Source: Tribonema minus
Taxonomy: Eukaryota > Sar > Xanthophyceae > Tribonematales > Tribonemataceae
DNA length: 64,000 nt
Direction of reading: 5' to 3'
Assembly: GCA_017506865.1 (NCBI GenBank)
Contig: JAFCMP010000514.1
Coordinates: forward strand, 248,001 to 312,000
The notes under the pieces were generated by a model. It searched no databases, was not told where the DNA came from, and was given only the letters and a program-made list of their open reading frames with translations. How positions within the stretch are numbered: the stretch's first letter is position 1; each line of letters starts with the position of its first letter. Of this stretch, positions 24,401-30,954 are shown piece by piece. The position numbers and the translations under genes were made by a program.

Positions 24401-27400
24401 AATTTAAAAGAGGCTGCCAAGTTGTGTGGGGATGTCACAGTTTTTTAGCTGCATCATGCCACAACAGAGCCGGAGAGGTGGCCAACTTGTGCAGGTCCTG
24501 GAGTGTATATTCATTATCGCATGTCATTGACTTTGTCTTGCTAACACACAGAGACTGAGAGCAAGCGCCACAGTGTTGATGACTTCATGGCACAGGTTGG
24601 CCATGGCACCGAGCTCCAGGCTGAGCCCTTACCGATACTATCTTGAGGTTCGAGGTTACCGTATTATTATTTATCGGACCGTATCATTATTTATCGGAGT
24701 AATAATGCCTGCATTGCCAACCAGCCAAGTTGAACAGGTCCTGGAATGTCACAATGATTGCAATGTACTGCCAGTGCCACTGGGAGGGTCAACTTGGCAG
24801 CGTCAATGACATCTGATGATTCATTTGCCTGCCACTCGAAGTGGAAGCAACTACTAGTAAAGTAACTGGATTCAGTACACTGCCAGTAACATCAAAGTGT
24901 GCAACGTGTCCGTGCATTATCTGACGAGTTTGGTCAAATTCTCGGATGAGGATGCTTTGGGTAATCAGTTAGAATCAATTGCAGACAACCAACGTCATTG
25001 ATTGTGCTGCATGTGCAGGTGCTCACGCAGTTCGTCAGCATCACGGGCTTATGGCTGCCAGTGCCATACCTCCAGTTTCTCAGGGTTCTGGATTTCATCA
25101 ACCTGGACTTCAGTTGGCTTTTTGCTGCCGGATGTAAGTTGAAAATCGGATTTTAGCGCTCAGCCTGCTTTTCAATTACGAGGTTCAACTTGGCACGTGC
25201 CACTGGGCGGGAGATGATGCATGCATCAACACTGCATGCACCATATTTGCATGCAGGGACCGACTCAGCTGCCGATTCTTGAATTTACACAACTTGAAAG
25301 ACTTAAAGTGTGCCACAGTCGCACGGTGTCTCAAGCCTTAGGGCTAAGCCCTGTGCCTTCAACTTCTCGATGACATGACTGCCATAATTATACCAGCATT
25401 GTGTGACAGTTGAATCAGATGCAGCTTACCTACGTCTTGAAGTTTGAAGTTCTCCTCAACTGGCACCACTGGCAAATACCAGCGGCTTTGTTTCAACAGT
25501 TGAATGATACTGTGCACAAACTTTGAAGCGTGCCACTGGATGTAACAGTTGTCACAGTGTTGTATATGCATGCAGTGGGCTGCAGTGCAAGCAGGTATTC
25601 CATGCAGAGTCCGCATTCTGTCCCTAGCGGCCATCAAATAATCTTCGTGATGCGCTGCAGCAGCATGCTGCATCAGATTCTGATTGTTCACTTGTCACAC
25701 CACATTGAAAATTGGCTTGTTGGGTGCCACCAGTGATGACTGCAATCCCCGCTGATGTTCTGAAGCTTAACAACCTTATATCACGGTGCATGCGCCATTG
25801 CTTACAGGTGTGATTCACGTGGACTTTTACGACAAGCTGCTTATCGTCACACTGACACCACTGGTGGTGGTGGCGCTGCTATTGCTGCCGCGCATGTGTT
25901 CGTGGGCCAAGCGTACGTGGTTCGGTGATGCATCCAGGAGCGCAACGCTTCAGCGCATCATCGCAAAGGACCTCAACCTGGTGCTCGTGCTGGCCTACCT
26001 TGTGTTCTCCAGCGTCTCATTGAAAGTGTTTCAAACATTTTCCTGTGACAATCTGGAATACATCAACAAGAGCTACCTGCGCGCTGACTACTCCATCGAG
26101 TGCTACACGCCTAAGCACACGGCATTCCGCATCTACGCAGCGGCCATGATCTGTGTGTACCCCCTGGGCATCCCTGCATTTTTTGCATATATCCTCCGGC
26201 GCTTCATGCGCAAGGTGCAGCTGCAGCGGCAGCACAGTTCGGGCCAGCAGCAGCTGGGCACATCGTGCTCCTTTCTGCTCACGCCCTACAAACGCCGCGC
26301 CATGTACTGGGAAGTGGCCGAGTGCATTCGTCGCCTGCTGCTGACAGGCTTCCTCGTGTTCATCAAGCCAGGTAGGTTGATGTATTGCAGTAACTGCACA
26401 AACTTTACTGTCAATTCGTCTACTTGAACTTGCAACAATCAATGATTGGACTCCGAGTCCAATTGCTACAATCACTCATGTCATTACATTATGGAACATC
26501 CCGATGCTGGTGCTGCTGTGCAGCCGCTGAACTCTAAATGTTTGCTACTGCCTCGGTGCAGCTGCTGCACCTGCAGCAGCTGCTAGAGCAACTGCTCTGC
26601 AGCAATGCCAGAACCAGACTGCTGGCGGTTTCAGCAAACCCATGTTGAAGTTGCCACATTTACTTCAGAATCTGTAGCTGTAACAGCATTTTTGCCATGT
26701 GAACAACTCACGGCGTGCATTGCCTTGCCGGTTCACTTCTTGCTGAACAATGTGACACTGTACCGCTGCAGAATCTCATCGTGTTGCTATAGTGACCTCA
26801 GGCTGCACATTAGTTAAGTACTATTCCAGGTTTAATGCCAGTGGCGGACTGAGATTTACCATACAAATGAAAAACGAATCAAAAAGATCGTTGAGCTCTA
26901 AGTGACAAGGGATGGTTAGCCGCAAAGGCCTTCCACCAATAACCGTGGTCGCCGCTGCTGCAGTCATTGGCCACGAGTCAAACAGTGCCACCATAACCAC
27001 AGTAGATAAGACTTCTGTGTGCAAGCTTTTTAGCGTTCGAGGCAAGGGTGTTCAGTATGGACAGGTCTCACGTGTTCGGTAGGCCAGCTCCAGCCGGCAG
27101 CCCAACACAGAGGTTCAGCAGCTTGCGACAGCGCTCTTGAATGCGTGTAGTGCAGAAGGTGATGAACGGGTTTTGAACCAATCTGTGCGGCAAAACGGTG
27201 GCTCCATGTTGTTTAGCACGAGCTATCCATAGCATTCTCCTTTCCTCACCTACGAGCAGTAGCGTAGCAGGCGGAGCGCGTGTCAGGAGCCTTATCTGGT
27301 CCCCTAGCTTCGCCGCGCTAGAGGTGTAAACCTCTAGCTCCATCTACCCAGTTCTCAGTCCGTCTTGGATTGTGTCCGTCAGCAACGTTTCAAAAAGAAA

Positions 27401-28643
27401 ACTATGTGGTACGTAATAGCTTCGTTTTTCTCAACTTTAATGATTATACAGGGCACTGATAGTGCTCCCCTGCATAGGTGAACCATATGTACTGCTTCAC
27501 ATGATGCAACTTTCCGTTACATCCCACAACTTCAAGTTGAAGTTGAAGAAAATGAGTGGTACGTACAGGCAGATCACCCCAGAGTGGGGGTGAAAAGTCC
27601 CATTTGAATTTGCAGGGAGTTCCCCGTACGCACCATATCCACAGCTTTGAGCCACACTACTTAGCTTAGGTTTTGGTGATTCAAAGCTATGAATACAGCA
27701 TAAATACGCTAGTCGTATTTATTTCTGCTTGTTTGCTATCACATGACAAATGATAGTTCTGAAATACTTTTTTGCTTATCGTTCTGTTATGTGATTGACA
27801 TGATGTCTGTTGTGTACTTTGGCATACTTTTTGCTAAATTTTCTGAGTTTAATGGTGAGTCTGAATGTTGAGTATCCGTGGTTAATTATGTCCTTGGTAT
27901 ACGATATGACCCTGTTCATGAAATCATTGGGTTTGGTGATGATTCGAGTGAACCTGTATAGTTGTGACCAAAAAACGCCGTACCTTATCTCGTCGGTAAG
28001 TATTGCATGTATGGTTGGAAATCGAATGTAATCCTTGAAAATGGGCATGTGTCGTAGTTTATCATATAGGTCAATGGTGAAATGTTCATTGTTTGTTACC
28101 TTGATTTGTAAGTCAAGACAGTTTACTGTGGTACCTGATTGTTCTAGATTGAGTTCCATAGGGTTGTCTATGTGATCGTTTGTGTTTCCTCTGGCTATTC
28201 GTCATATACTGCCTGCAATGAACTTCTTGCAACCCTTGCCTCCTTTCCCACGTGTTCCAGGCACTGCCACCCAGAGCGCCGTGGCCTGCATCTTTGCATG
28301 CATCACCGCCATGATGTACCTGTACATCCAGCCACACCGGCAAATGGGCGATCAGCGCATCTATGCCATTGGCGCCATTATCATCTTCACCACCTTTGCA
28401 CTGTCGCTCACCATGGAGATCAACTATGGCAGTGACATTGGTGGGCAGGATGCCATGGGCATTTTGCTCATTGTACTTAATGTCTTCATGATGGTACTGG
28501 CACTTGTTCAAGTGGGGCTGGTGTCCCATGATGTTGTGGAGACAGGCGCCTTGCGTGACAGCTCATTGTATGGGCTTCGTGCTAAGAACACAAAGCAGGA
28601 AGCTCTTGATGAGCTGCTGCAACGCGCGCCGCCAAAGGATTGA
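3364..28643 (+). CDS. Large Pmp-repeat multi-pass membrane protein (5' end outside window), 12 exons
   Basis: Exons are joined in one frame: 3364-3447, 5820-5912, 9499-9582, 11571-11663, 14035-14109, 15028-15108, 20769-21111, 22025-22281, 23735-24006, 25019-25133, 25808-26371 and 28261-28643 (stop TGA). They encode about 814 residues. The N-terminal part is chlamydial Pmp-type beta-helix repeats (GGA[ILM]...FxxNxA). Then come a Cys-rich domain (CCYKG, GFWRE, CKGG, GYEGPYCAVC), a membrane segment in exon 9, and seven more in exons 11-12, giving a large ectodomain on an approximately 8-TM anchor. I recognise the architecture as a widespread but functionally uncharacterised protist family; a surface adhesion or sensing role is inference only. 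Coding exons total 2.4 kb spread over 25 kb because introns are loaded with repeats and a retrotransposon. Two introns use GC donors. The start codon and signal peptide are not in the window. Confidence 0.85.
3448..5819 (+). other. Intron of the Pmp-like gene (2.4 kb)
   Basis: No coding signal. It is rich in CAGTGAC/GTCACTG words and holds a decayed antisense retrotransposon 3' fragment near its end (separate entry). CAGTAACAGTAACAGTAACAGT near 5050 is a short run of a 6-bp word. Confidence 0.6.
5590..5700 (-). mobile_element. Decayed 3'-end fragment of the R2-like retrotransposon
   Basis: On the minus strand this matches 18475-18550 of the full element (GGACGGCTGGGCAAGCAGAC, then GCGCTCAGCACTGTGCT). 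An approximately 20-bp insertion and several substitutions break the frame. Only the extreme C-terminal coding part is present, as expected for 5'-truncated insertions by target-primed reverse transcription. Confidence 0.65.
5820..5912 (+). CDS. Pmp-like gene exon: beta-helix repeat 2 (31 codons)
   Basis: The acceptor TCGATGCAG precedes 93 bp encoding GTHGGGMQCSSSG and ending VVMRGNK; the donor is GTACGC. It is phase 1-1, and the junction codon G+CT gives Ala, restoring the NxA step typical of Pmp repeats. The GGGM motif replaces GGAI. Confidence 0.75.
6402..6454. repeat. Perfect 24-bp inverted repeat with 5-nt loop
   Basis: The left arm 6402-6425 starts TACCATTTGCACC and the right arm 6431-6454 ends GGTGCAAATGGTA. 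The arms are exact reverse complements, separated by GTGAG. It lies in an intron on the sense strand, so it would form a strong hairpin in pre-mRNA. It could be a small-RNA precursor, a transposon terminus or a recent foldback. Confidence 0.85.
7192..7232 (+). mobile_element. Fragment of R2-like element 3' UTR
   Basis: GGCCTCCCTTGGGCC followed by TATAAxTACAAGTC matches the 3' untranslated region of the full element at about 18770-18812. It is a very short remnant without coding sequence. Confidence 0.5.
7365..8660. repeat. ACCGGT/GGTACC-rich repeat region with a 194-codon antisense open frame
   Basis: Both ends (7365-7500 and 8380-8660) are packed with variants of CCAGTTTTAACCGGTAACTGG and TACTGGTACCGGT. 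TTTTAACCGGTA at the left recurs inverted at about 8636-8650. Between them is a minus-strand open frame at 8227-7643 (194 codons, Cys- and Ser-rich), with no family I recognise. A degenerate DNA transposon with complex inverted ends is possible. Confidence 0.35.
8480..8530 (+). repeat. Repeat terminus shared with 8978-9020 and 60985-61032
   Basis: A CTGGTACTTTTTATTAATTC-like stretch followed by TCGCTCAGGGCGCGAAAAAGCC matches the reverse complement of 60985-61032 over about 40 bp, with a few differences. A weaker copy with CGCTTGAGGGGCGAAAAACC lies at 8978-9020. This looks like the end of a dispersed element present in both an intron here and an intron of the RRM gene. Confidence 0.5.
8775..8835 (-). 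mobile_element. Short decayed fragment of the R2-like element
   Basis: The reverse complement reads GTCCAGGAGTCATACGGACG then GCTGGGCAAAG, matching the full element around 18466-18500 (VQESYGRLGK). It diverges quickly on both sides. Confidence 0.5.
9499..9582 (+). CDS. Pmp-like gene exon: beta-helix repeat 3 (28 codons)
   Basis: The acceptor GGCTGCAG is followed by 84 bp encoding GIGGGAIGINNGAN and ending STLDGNI; the donor is GTGAGT. It is phase 1-1. The GGGAIGI strand and a short Ser/Thr/Asn-rich strand are typical of one beta-helix coil. Confidence 0.8.
9946..10470. repeat. Three degenerate tandem units
   Basis: Units begin near 9946, 10213 and 10375, each with a variant of GTAGGGGTA, an AACTGGCTATCTG-like word, a CTGACC box, a TTTTGGTGC box, and GGAGT/GAGGAG endings. 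The first unit carries GTTCGAGTCCC, which fits a pol III B-box, so a tRNA-derived repeat is possible but weakly supported. Confidence 0.5.
11320..11353. repeat. 34-bp near-perfect palindrome
   Basis: GCCAGCATTCAATTTGG is followed directly by CCAAACTGAATGCTGGC, giving 17-bp arms with a single mismatch and TTGGCCAA at the centre. It is intronic. It may be a cruciform-forming site or a foldback. Confidence 0.75.
11571..11663 (+). CDS. Pmp-like gene exon: beta-helix repeat 4, GC donor
   Basis: The acceptor TCTAAGCAG precedes 93 bp encoding GDSGAEGGGAIYMRSG and ending TTITGNS. The donor is GCAAGC, a GC-AG intron with otherwise consensus context (CAG|GCAAG). Phase is 1-1. Another AG at 11579-11580 would put the exon out of frame. 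Confidence 0.8.
11664..14034 (+). other. Intron of the Pmp-like gene (2.4 kb)
   Basis: It includes a GC-richer patch (12.7-13.2 kb) with no recognised protein. TACTAGTAGTA-type words recur. No exon with proper phase was seen. Confidence 0.5.
14035..14109 (+). CDS. Pmp-like gene exon: beta-helix repeat 5, GC donor
   Basis: The acceptor GCTTGTAG precedes 75 bp encoding TRGGALSIWQGTIN and ending NLSGNS. The donor is GCAAGG, the second GC-AG intron of the gene. Phase is 1-1. It is the shortest repeat exon (25 codons). Confidence 0.8.
15028..15108 (+). CDS. Pmp-like gene exon: beta-helix repeat 6, immediately upstream of retrotransposon
   Basis: The acceptor AATGCTGCAG precedes 81 bp encoding SEFGGAMYASDN and ending TNFTSNR; the donor is GTGAGA. 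Phase is 1-1. The frame of this exon stays open through the donor into the retrotransposon ORF just downstream, so unspliced RNA could encode a fused protein. Confidence 0.8.
15130..18867 (+). mobile_element. 5'-truncated R2-like non-LTR retrotransposon in intron, sense orientation
   Basis: It comprises a reverse transcriptase ORF with C-terminal CCHC and restriction-like endonuclease motifs, then a 3' UTR of about 140 bp. The 3' end is drawn at the end of the 52-bp tail shared with 30903-30954. The 5' boundary is uncertain (15109-15200); the usual N-terminal zinc-finger part is missing, so the insertion is 5'-truncated. It lies a few tens of bases downstream of the repeat-6 exon donor. I saw no clear target-site duplication. 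The intact frame contrasts with decayed copies near 5.6, 8.8, 22.9 and 40 kb, suggesting a young insertion. Confidence 0.8.
15198..18728 (+). CDS. Reverse transcriptase with CCHC and restriction-like endonuclease domains
   Basis: It copies element RNA into DNA at a nicked chromosomal site. The RT core carries GGLDGLRYEHLL (near 15650), KRRPIACSSVWRRLLG (near 15905), LDCENAFNS with the first catalytic Asp at 16098, GCQQGDPLGPLYF (near 16266) and FLDD with the Asp pair from 16422. The C-terminus has CPWRC...HAISC with RGHN (18054-18134), a CCHC knuckle, then GYRADTVIDPG and GIVLDTSVRAP, matching the PD-(D/E)xK endonuclease layout of R2/NeSL-type elements. An Ala/Pro-rich and acidic linker separates RT and CCHC. 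I placed the start at the first ATG after the host exon, giving 1176 codons without a stop. The same frame is open upstream through the host exon at 15028-15108, so a fused start is possible. Confidence 0.8.
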   Translation: MASAQTNFDADWTEADSRQQTACAALSGKRRGVGLAAARLEAREACAPADEVTAQVLAAKHPETGTRPGVVDTPMEQVRGLVRDARRHCLHSAGVATTTGPAGSGSPVFESGQAHDHSDRPEDAASAAGRRLEVEAADILSTLSAAGAGKAGGLDGLRYEHLLMAAGPGAPVKAATRPVSSASPGLAGDSESDVMEPAFAHHLAKVFTTLLVEPELLPEQSQRLLRAAALSGIGQKRRPIACSSVWRRLLGSTAARSVKVKISGLLASMSQFGVGYRSGVEHVAARARVWHELYGTTIQLDCENAFNSVDRAAIVRGLMLFCPELLPHFESVYCGDTAPEMRVEVNGEARIICSHLGCQQGDPLGPLYFAVAAAFLLFYPDGVNATPGSMPAYGHSTAEPPAPHCAFLDDLNVLQAAYFDDAAAAGVAEVIRRLAAGGLRVRPDKSLAIAMRGTVFDEAARARLRALDIPFVDTTMPESSQGFTSVGVPVGHPAYVHAAMSKHLVDAGTWRLSWQLAGMARHHLQAAQFILRRSLTKRMGFLARVVDTALSETWLHAFDGFCAWTLERMLHLHGCSTAAAMKSHLLAACTAGDNEEASSGSVLVLPRLGPPELTDIAVPLRASRLPERRGGLGMPLLGLLAPAAYTAQACTTLRPAIIHATVAAGALRLGTDEHGAVTWFAQHSCAIREDQGLPPIIEAVRRSTRALTADGGEKSRTAVAEQLPASLLRWAADTTAAASTLPTAVQAIYAATAVTETVTTEPAPHTHGIVPGAEAAAAAATVPGPQAAAAAAPSTPAKTQTSAEESSCSGGQEDDDDDWEAYADEICRKVVPRRRRGHFTHGLQAGLSNVLRRQYEDCLVEDLEAASAGAVGKPTQAAPIGDSRDTSRRRQQASARVLAQLRSQRASGAMAWMSVPPTANDRPGAAPMSSMAAATMILIAIFIDGWGIQGEVCPWRCSDVSPTSTHAISCPSQHIRGHNATHTAQKRCLQRILRQHHVSIVRNEDASVFKVPGYRADTVIDPGCLHFSSAYRNKGIVLDTSVRAPTASSNLTGRTNASNTDGYAAGVGEDAKVKHHTGTLTSSWAFVPFVQESYGRLGKQTSLFVKELAMHSALCSGGGKADVLRKAGLAKRQILIELSILLARELAERVMAYTRGARMLGCVAAPVSKLLGHSAD
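19018..19438. mobile_element. Small TIR element (MITE-like), 421 bp, non-coding
   Basis: The left end (19018-19059) reads TTGACTTGCGAAAAACGGGA and continues to GGGACCCA. The right end (19397-19438) is its near-perfect inverse, ending TTTTTCGCAATTCAA. Arms of about 41 bp differ at a few positions. Each arm holds two ACGGGACC boxes. The interior is rich in TTCAACTT words and has no open frame of note. I found no clear target-site duplication. Confidence 0.75.
20769..21111 (+). CDS. Pmp-like gene exon: three fused beta-helix repeats and start of Cys-rich domain
   Basis: The acceptor TGATCCAG precedes 343 bp encoding three consecutive repeats (NGGAWYAES; EGGAIFLFPS with SFTDN; GAGGAIVQAG with STFSRN) and then CCFAGGQ and CQDVSSGYG. 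The donor GTGAGC gives a phase-2 end. Unlike the upstream exons it holds several repeats, so the one-exon-one-coil rule breaks here. Confidence 0.85.
22025..22281 (+). CDS. Pmp-like gene exon: Cys-rich domain
   Basis: The acceptor CCCTGCACAG precedes 257 bp encoding PCCYKGTYIGS, FACEACD, LGAGFWRE, CKGG and YCAEGYEGP. The donor GTGAGT sits inside the codon after GYEGP. Phase is 2 in and 1 out; joining to the next exon restores GYEGPYCAVC. This Cys-rich block conventionally follows Pmp repeats in the family. Confidence 0.85.
22282..23734 (+). other. Intron of the Pmp-like gene (1.45 kb)
   Basis: It contains an antisense decayed R2-like fragment; otherwise no signal seen. Confidence 0.6.
22735..23095 (-). 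mobile_element. Decayed antisense 3' fragment of the R2-like element
   Basis: Minus-strand pieces FVKQLAMHAALCSGGG and GLAERIMAYTRRARMLGC match the extreme C-terminus of the full element (FVKELAMHSALCSGGG; ELAERVMAYTRGARMLGC). Frameshifts and an insertion separate them. It is about 65-80% similar by eye, so it is older than the insertion at 15-18.9 kb. Confidence 0.75.
23735..24006 (+). CDS. Pmp-like gene exon: EGF-like end and first membrane segment
   Basis: The acceptor GCATGCAG precedes 272 bp. It encodes CAVCGAGRMALAGYRCFTC, then a strong hydrophobic helix (GVTVLAVIVVILVFMLW), a Gly/Ala-rich loop, and an amphipathic stretch ending RQPIIVLQ. The donor is GTAAGG, with a phase-0 end. This marks the switch from ectodomain to membrane domain. 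Confidence 0.8.
24007..25018 (+). other. Intron of the Pmp-like gene (1.0 kb)
   Basis: No coding or structural signal beyond short recurring words. A direct repeat, GTATTATTATTTATCGGACC/GTATCATTATTTATCGGAGT, sits at about 24660-24700. Confidence 0.5.
25019..25133 (+). CDS. Pmp-like gene exon: juxtamembrane segment
   Basis: The acceptor CATGTGCAG precedes 115 bp encoding VLTQFVSITGLWLPVP and ending NLDFSWLFAAG; the donor is GTAAGT, phase 1 out. The split codon with the next exon gives Cys. The QxxS...NLD pattern before a Cys is what I expect between the first and second membrane segments in this family. Confidence 0.75.
25134..25807 (+). other. Intron of the Pmp-like gene (0.67 kb)
   Basis: No signal seen beyond the general short-word background. 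Confidence 0.5.
25808..26371 (+). CDS. Pmp-like gene exon: membrane segments 2-5
   Basis: The acceptor TTGCTTACAG precedes 564 bp with hydrophobic helices at LLIVTLTPLVVVALLLL, LVLVLAYLVFSSVSL, IYAAAMICVYPLGIPAFF and LLLTGFLVF. They are separated by a basic loop and a short Cys-containing outer loop (FSCDNL...IECYT). The donor is GTAGGT, phase 1. Confidence 0.85.
26372..28260 (+). other. Last intron of the Pmp-like gene (1.9 kb)
   Basis: It carries an antisense reverse-transcriptase fragment (27776-28185) and a minus-strand open frame at 27343-27068 (91 codons, starts MELEVYTSSAAK), which I do not recognise but which could be part of the same inserted element. Confidence 0.55.
27776..28185 (-). 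pseudogene. Reverse-transcriptase C-terminal fragment, antisense in intron
   Basis: The minus-strand frame reads NPMELNLEQSG, CLDLQIKV, IDLYDKLRH, IRYGVFWSQLYRFTR, DFMNRV and NHGYSTFRL. This is the pattern (LDL.I ... LYDK ... YGV..SQL.R..R ... DF ... GY) of the region just C-terminal to the catalytic palm in a lineage of protist/metazoan retroelement RTs. The catalytic palm is absent and no start is visible, so I call it a truncated remnant. It is AT-rich compared with the R2-like element and belongs to a different lineage; the class (Penelope-like or other) cannot be decided by eye. Confidence 0.6.
28261..28643 (+). CDS. Pmp-like gene last exon: membrane segments 6-8 and cytoplasmic tail
   Basis: The acceptor CGTGTTCCAG precedes 383 bp beginning GTATQSAVACIF and holding three hydrophobic helices (AVACIFACITAMMYLYI; IYAIGAIIIFTTFALSL; MGILLIVLNVFMMVLAL). 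A charged tail of about 40 residues follows, ending at TGA 28641-28643. The frame joins phase 1 to the previous exon. Confidence 0.85.
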
Positions 28644-30022
28644 TATATGTATACTTGCACCGCCGGCGGGTACTCACTCAGGCAGTATACCTGGTAATCT
28701 GCTTAATTAGTAATTATCAATAATAACTAAATATTAGCAATGAATTTGATGTTCGCTGAGCCTCTGAGGCTGTGCCGCACGGTCTCGTTGAGATACTCAT
28801 GGAAATTCTGCATGACCGATACTGTCACAGTCTGTGACGGTGACTTTTAACAATCAGTAGAATCTGATATAGAGTATAACATGCCATTGGTATAAGCGCC
28901 TGCAAGCACTGCAATCGGTGAAAATTCGTTGAAATATTACTACATACTATTAGTACACATGGCCAGTCCGTGTTGTAGTTACCTTGCTGCATGATGGTTA
29001 CACGGGTAATCCAACGCATGTTTGCTCACGTCACTGCAAGTGATTGACGTTAAACTTTGAAGCAAGCACTACTCTATCAGATATCATACAATGTGCCAGA
29101 AGTCACTGTGCGCAGTGCTGCACTCACTAACAGGCTATGGGGTACACCATGATGGCAAAGCTGCTCGGTCATCGACGAGCTCAAGTTGAAGACGTTCTTG
29201 CGCATCAGCGCGGTACAGTAACTATGATTTGGTGCCGGAACGCTCCTAATGTCGGTCCGGTCGCCTAATAAGGCACATGACGGTAGCCTAGCCAGTCTGG
29301 TAAATCTGACAGTCAGTATATCAACACGGTAACAGATGGTAAGTTTCAGGCGACCAAGCAAGGGTTCAGACTGGTTGGCACGATGCGAGCAAAGTCAATT
29401 TAGTGCAGAGAAGCATAAGCTTGACAGTGTGTGTGCGTTGTGTGGGGGGAAACCCATGCCCCCACGGGAACGCCTGGCGCAACCCACACTTGGTTCAAGT
29501 TGCCGCACAAAACGCCCGGGAGGGTGCCACTGGGAGGATGTTGATGAAGTTGAGCAGATAGGCGACAGTGCTGGCTACCTGGCAGTGCCAGTGGCTGGTG
29601 CTGCCGTGTCTACGAGAGCTTGGCCTGAGCCTTGTGCGGTCAAGCGGGATGAGAGACTGCCACACGCTCGCCTCCCCTTTCTGTGCCCTTGCTGGTTTCT
29701 CCTTTTTGGCCCGAATGTTTCTAAAATTGCCGCACATTCTGACACTGCACACCAGCCAATCTGAAAAATCATCATGCCATTGGCTAGCCGACGACAGGTC
29801 TTCAGGTACATTACCGATTTTAAAAGAAAATTCAAAAAAAATAATAATAAGTCACTCAGTGACAGTCAGTTTCAAAGTACAACGCTCGTTAACGCCGAGA
29901 GGCATGGCAGCGAATGCGGCTGGTGTGGTGGGTGGGCTGGGCTGCAGGGCCTGCAGGAGCTAGCACCAGCGGCCCTCAGGTGATGTCAGCGTGCGTAGCC
30001 CCTTCGACAAAACTTCAAACGT

Positions 30023-30889
30023 GTGGTCACCAGTGGTGGTGTCTCGGAAGCCCTGGCTGGCGTGCGGAGGAGGGACAGGCAGCGGCTTGGCGTGCTTGGA
30101 GAGCAAGCGGAGTCGGCTGCACGCCACGGCACCAACCACAAGTTACTCGCAGCGGTAGATGGCAATATCTTGTCAGGCTTGCAGCCTGCGGTGAGCCGTG
30201 ACCTCGCTCATCAAGGAGGCGATGCTTTACTTAGTTATATAGCCTTTCTCTCTAGCGTCAGCGCCTGGCGCCCAGTGACTCCCTCTGCTTATCTCTATGA
30301 TATCGGGGTTCACGACGATAGCCACAATCTCCAGTTCAGGGCCCATTATGGTGACCTTGGCCTGCATGAAAACTTTGAGATGGAGTCTGCGTGGAGCTGG
30401 GTGGCCCTAAGACGGGTCTGTCTGTGGGGGGAGAGTCTTGCAGCTTTGTTTGGTATCCCTGCTAGTGTGTGGGGGACAGTCGCTTGCGGATGCTTTGTTG
30501 GGGGTGATATGGGGGGCCCGGTGAACCACCGTCTCGCCCATCAAGGAGGCGATGCTTTGCTTAGTTATATAGCCTTTCTTTCTAGCGTCAGCGCCTGGCG
30601 CCCAGTGACTCCCTCTGCTTATCTTTATGATATCGGGGTTCACGTAGATAGCCACAATCTCCAGTTCAGGGCCCATTACGGTGACTTTGGCCTGCATGAA
30701 AACTTTGAGATGGAGTCTGCGTGGAGCTGGGTGGCCCTAAGACGGGTCTGTCTGTGGGGGGAGAGTCTTGTAGCTTTGTTCAGTATCCCTGCTAGTATGT
30801 GGGGGACAGTCGCTTGCGGGTGCTTTGTTGGGGGTGATGTGGGGGGCAGGGTGCGGCGTGCAAGCTTTGCATGCTACACCCAAGAGTGA
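30023..30889 (+). CDS. Unrecognised open frame built on a 110-residue tandem duplication
   Basis: This frame is open for 288 codons, of which two near-identical 110-residue units (HQGGDALLSYIAFLSS ... CFVGGD) make up most. I do not recognise the sequence. It is rich in Trp, Gly and Ser. There is no early ATG: the frame opens at GTG and the first in-frame ATG comes only in NFEMES of unit 1, so translation is doubtful unless upstream exons exist. Keeping the frame over 330 bp x 2 may reflect only the length being divisible by three. It could be a remnant or non-autonomous mobile element, as its downstream flank shares a 52-bp tail with the R2-like element. Confidence 0.3.
   Translation: MVTSGGVSEALAGVRRRDRQRLGVLGEQAESAARHGTNHKLLAAVDGNILSGLQPAVSRDLAHQGGDALLSYIAFLSSVSAWRPVTPSAYLYDIGVHDDSHNLQFRAHYGDLGLHENFEMESAWSWVALRRVCLWGESLAALFGIPASVWGTVACGCFVGGDMGGPVNHRLAHQGGDALLSYIAFLSSVSAWRPVTPSAYLYDIGVHVDSHNLQFRAHYGDFGLHENFEMESAWSWVALRRVCLWGESLVALFSIPASMWGTVACGCFVGGDVGGRVRRASFACYTQE
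30203..30862. repeat. 330-bp tandem duplication
   Basis: Copy 1 30203-30532 and copy 2 30533-30862 differ at only about 15-20 positions by eye (for example GACGATAGCC versus GTAGATAGCC). Copies abut directly. The period is 110 codons. Confidence 0.85.
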
Positions 30890-30902
30890 AAACAAGGCGA
30901 CA

Positions 30903-30954
30903 CACCTACAACATGGCATTTCCACAGCCACAAGTGGAATATAATAAAAGTACA
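30903..30954 (+). repeat. 52-bp sequence identical but one base to the R2-like element tail
   Basis: It runs from CACCTACAACATGGCATTTC to ATAATAAAAGTACA and matches 18816-18867 with one difference. It contains CCACAGCCACAAGTGG, a small stem-loop. Confidence 0.8.
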
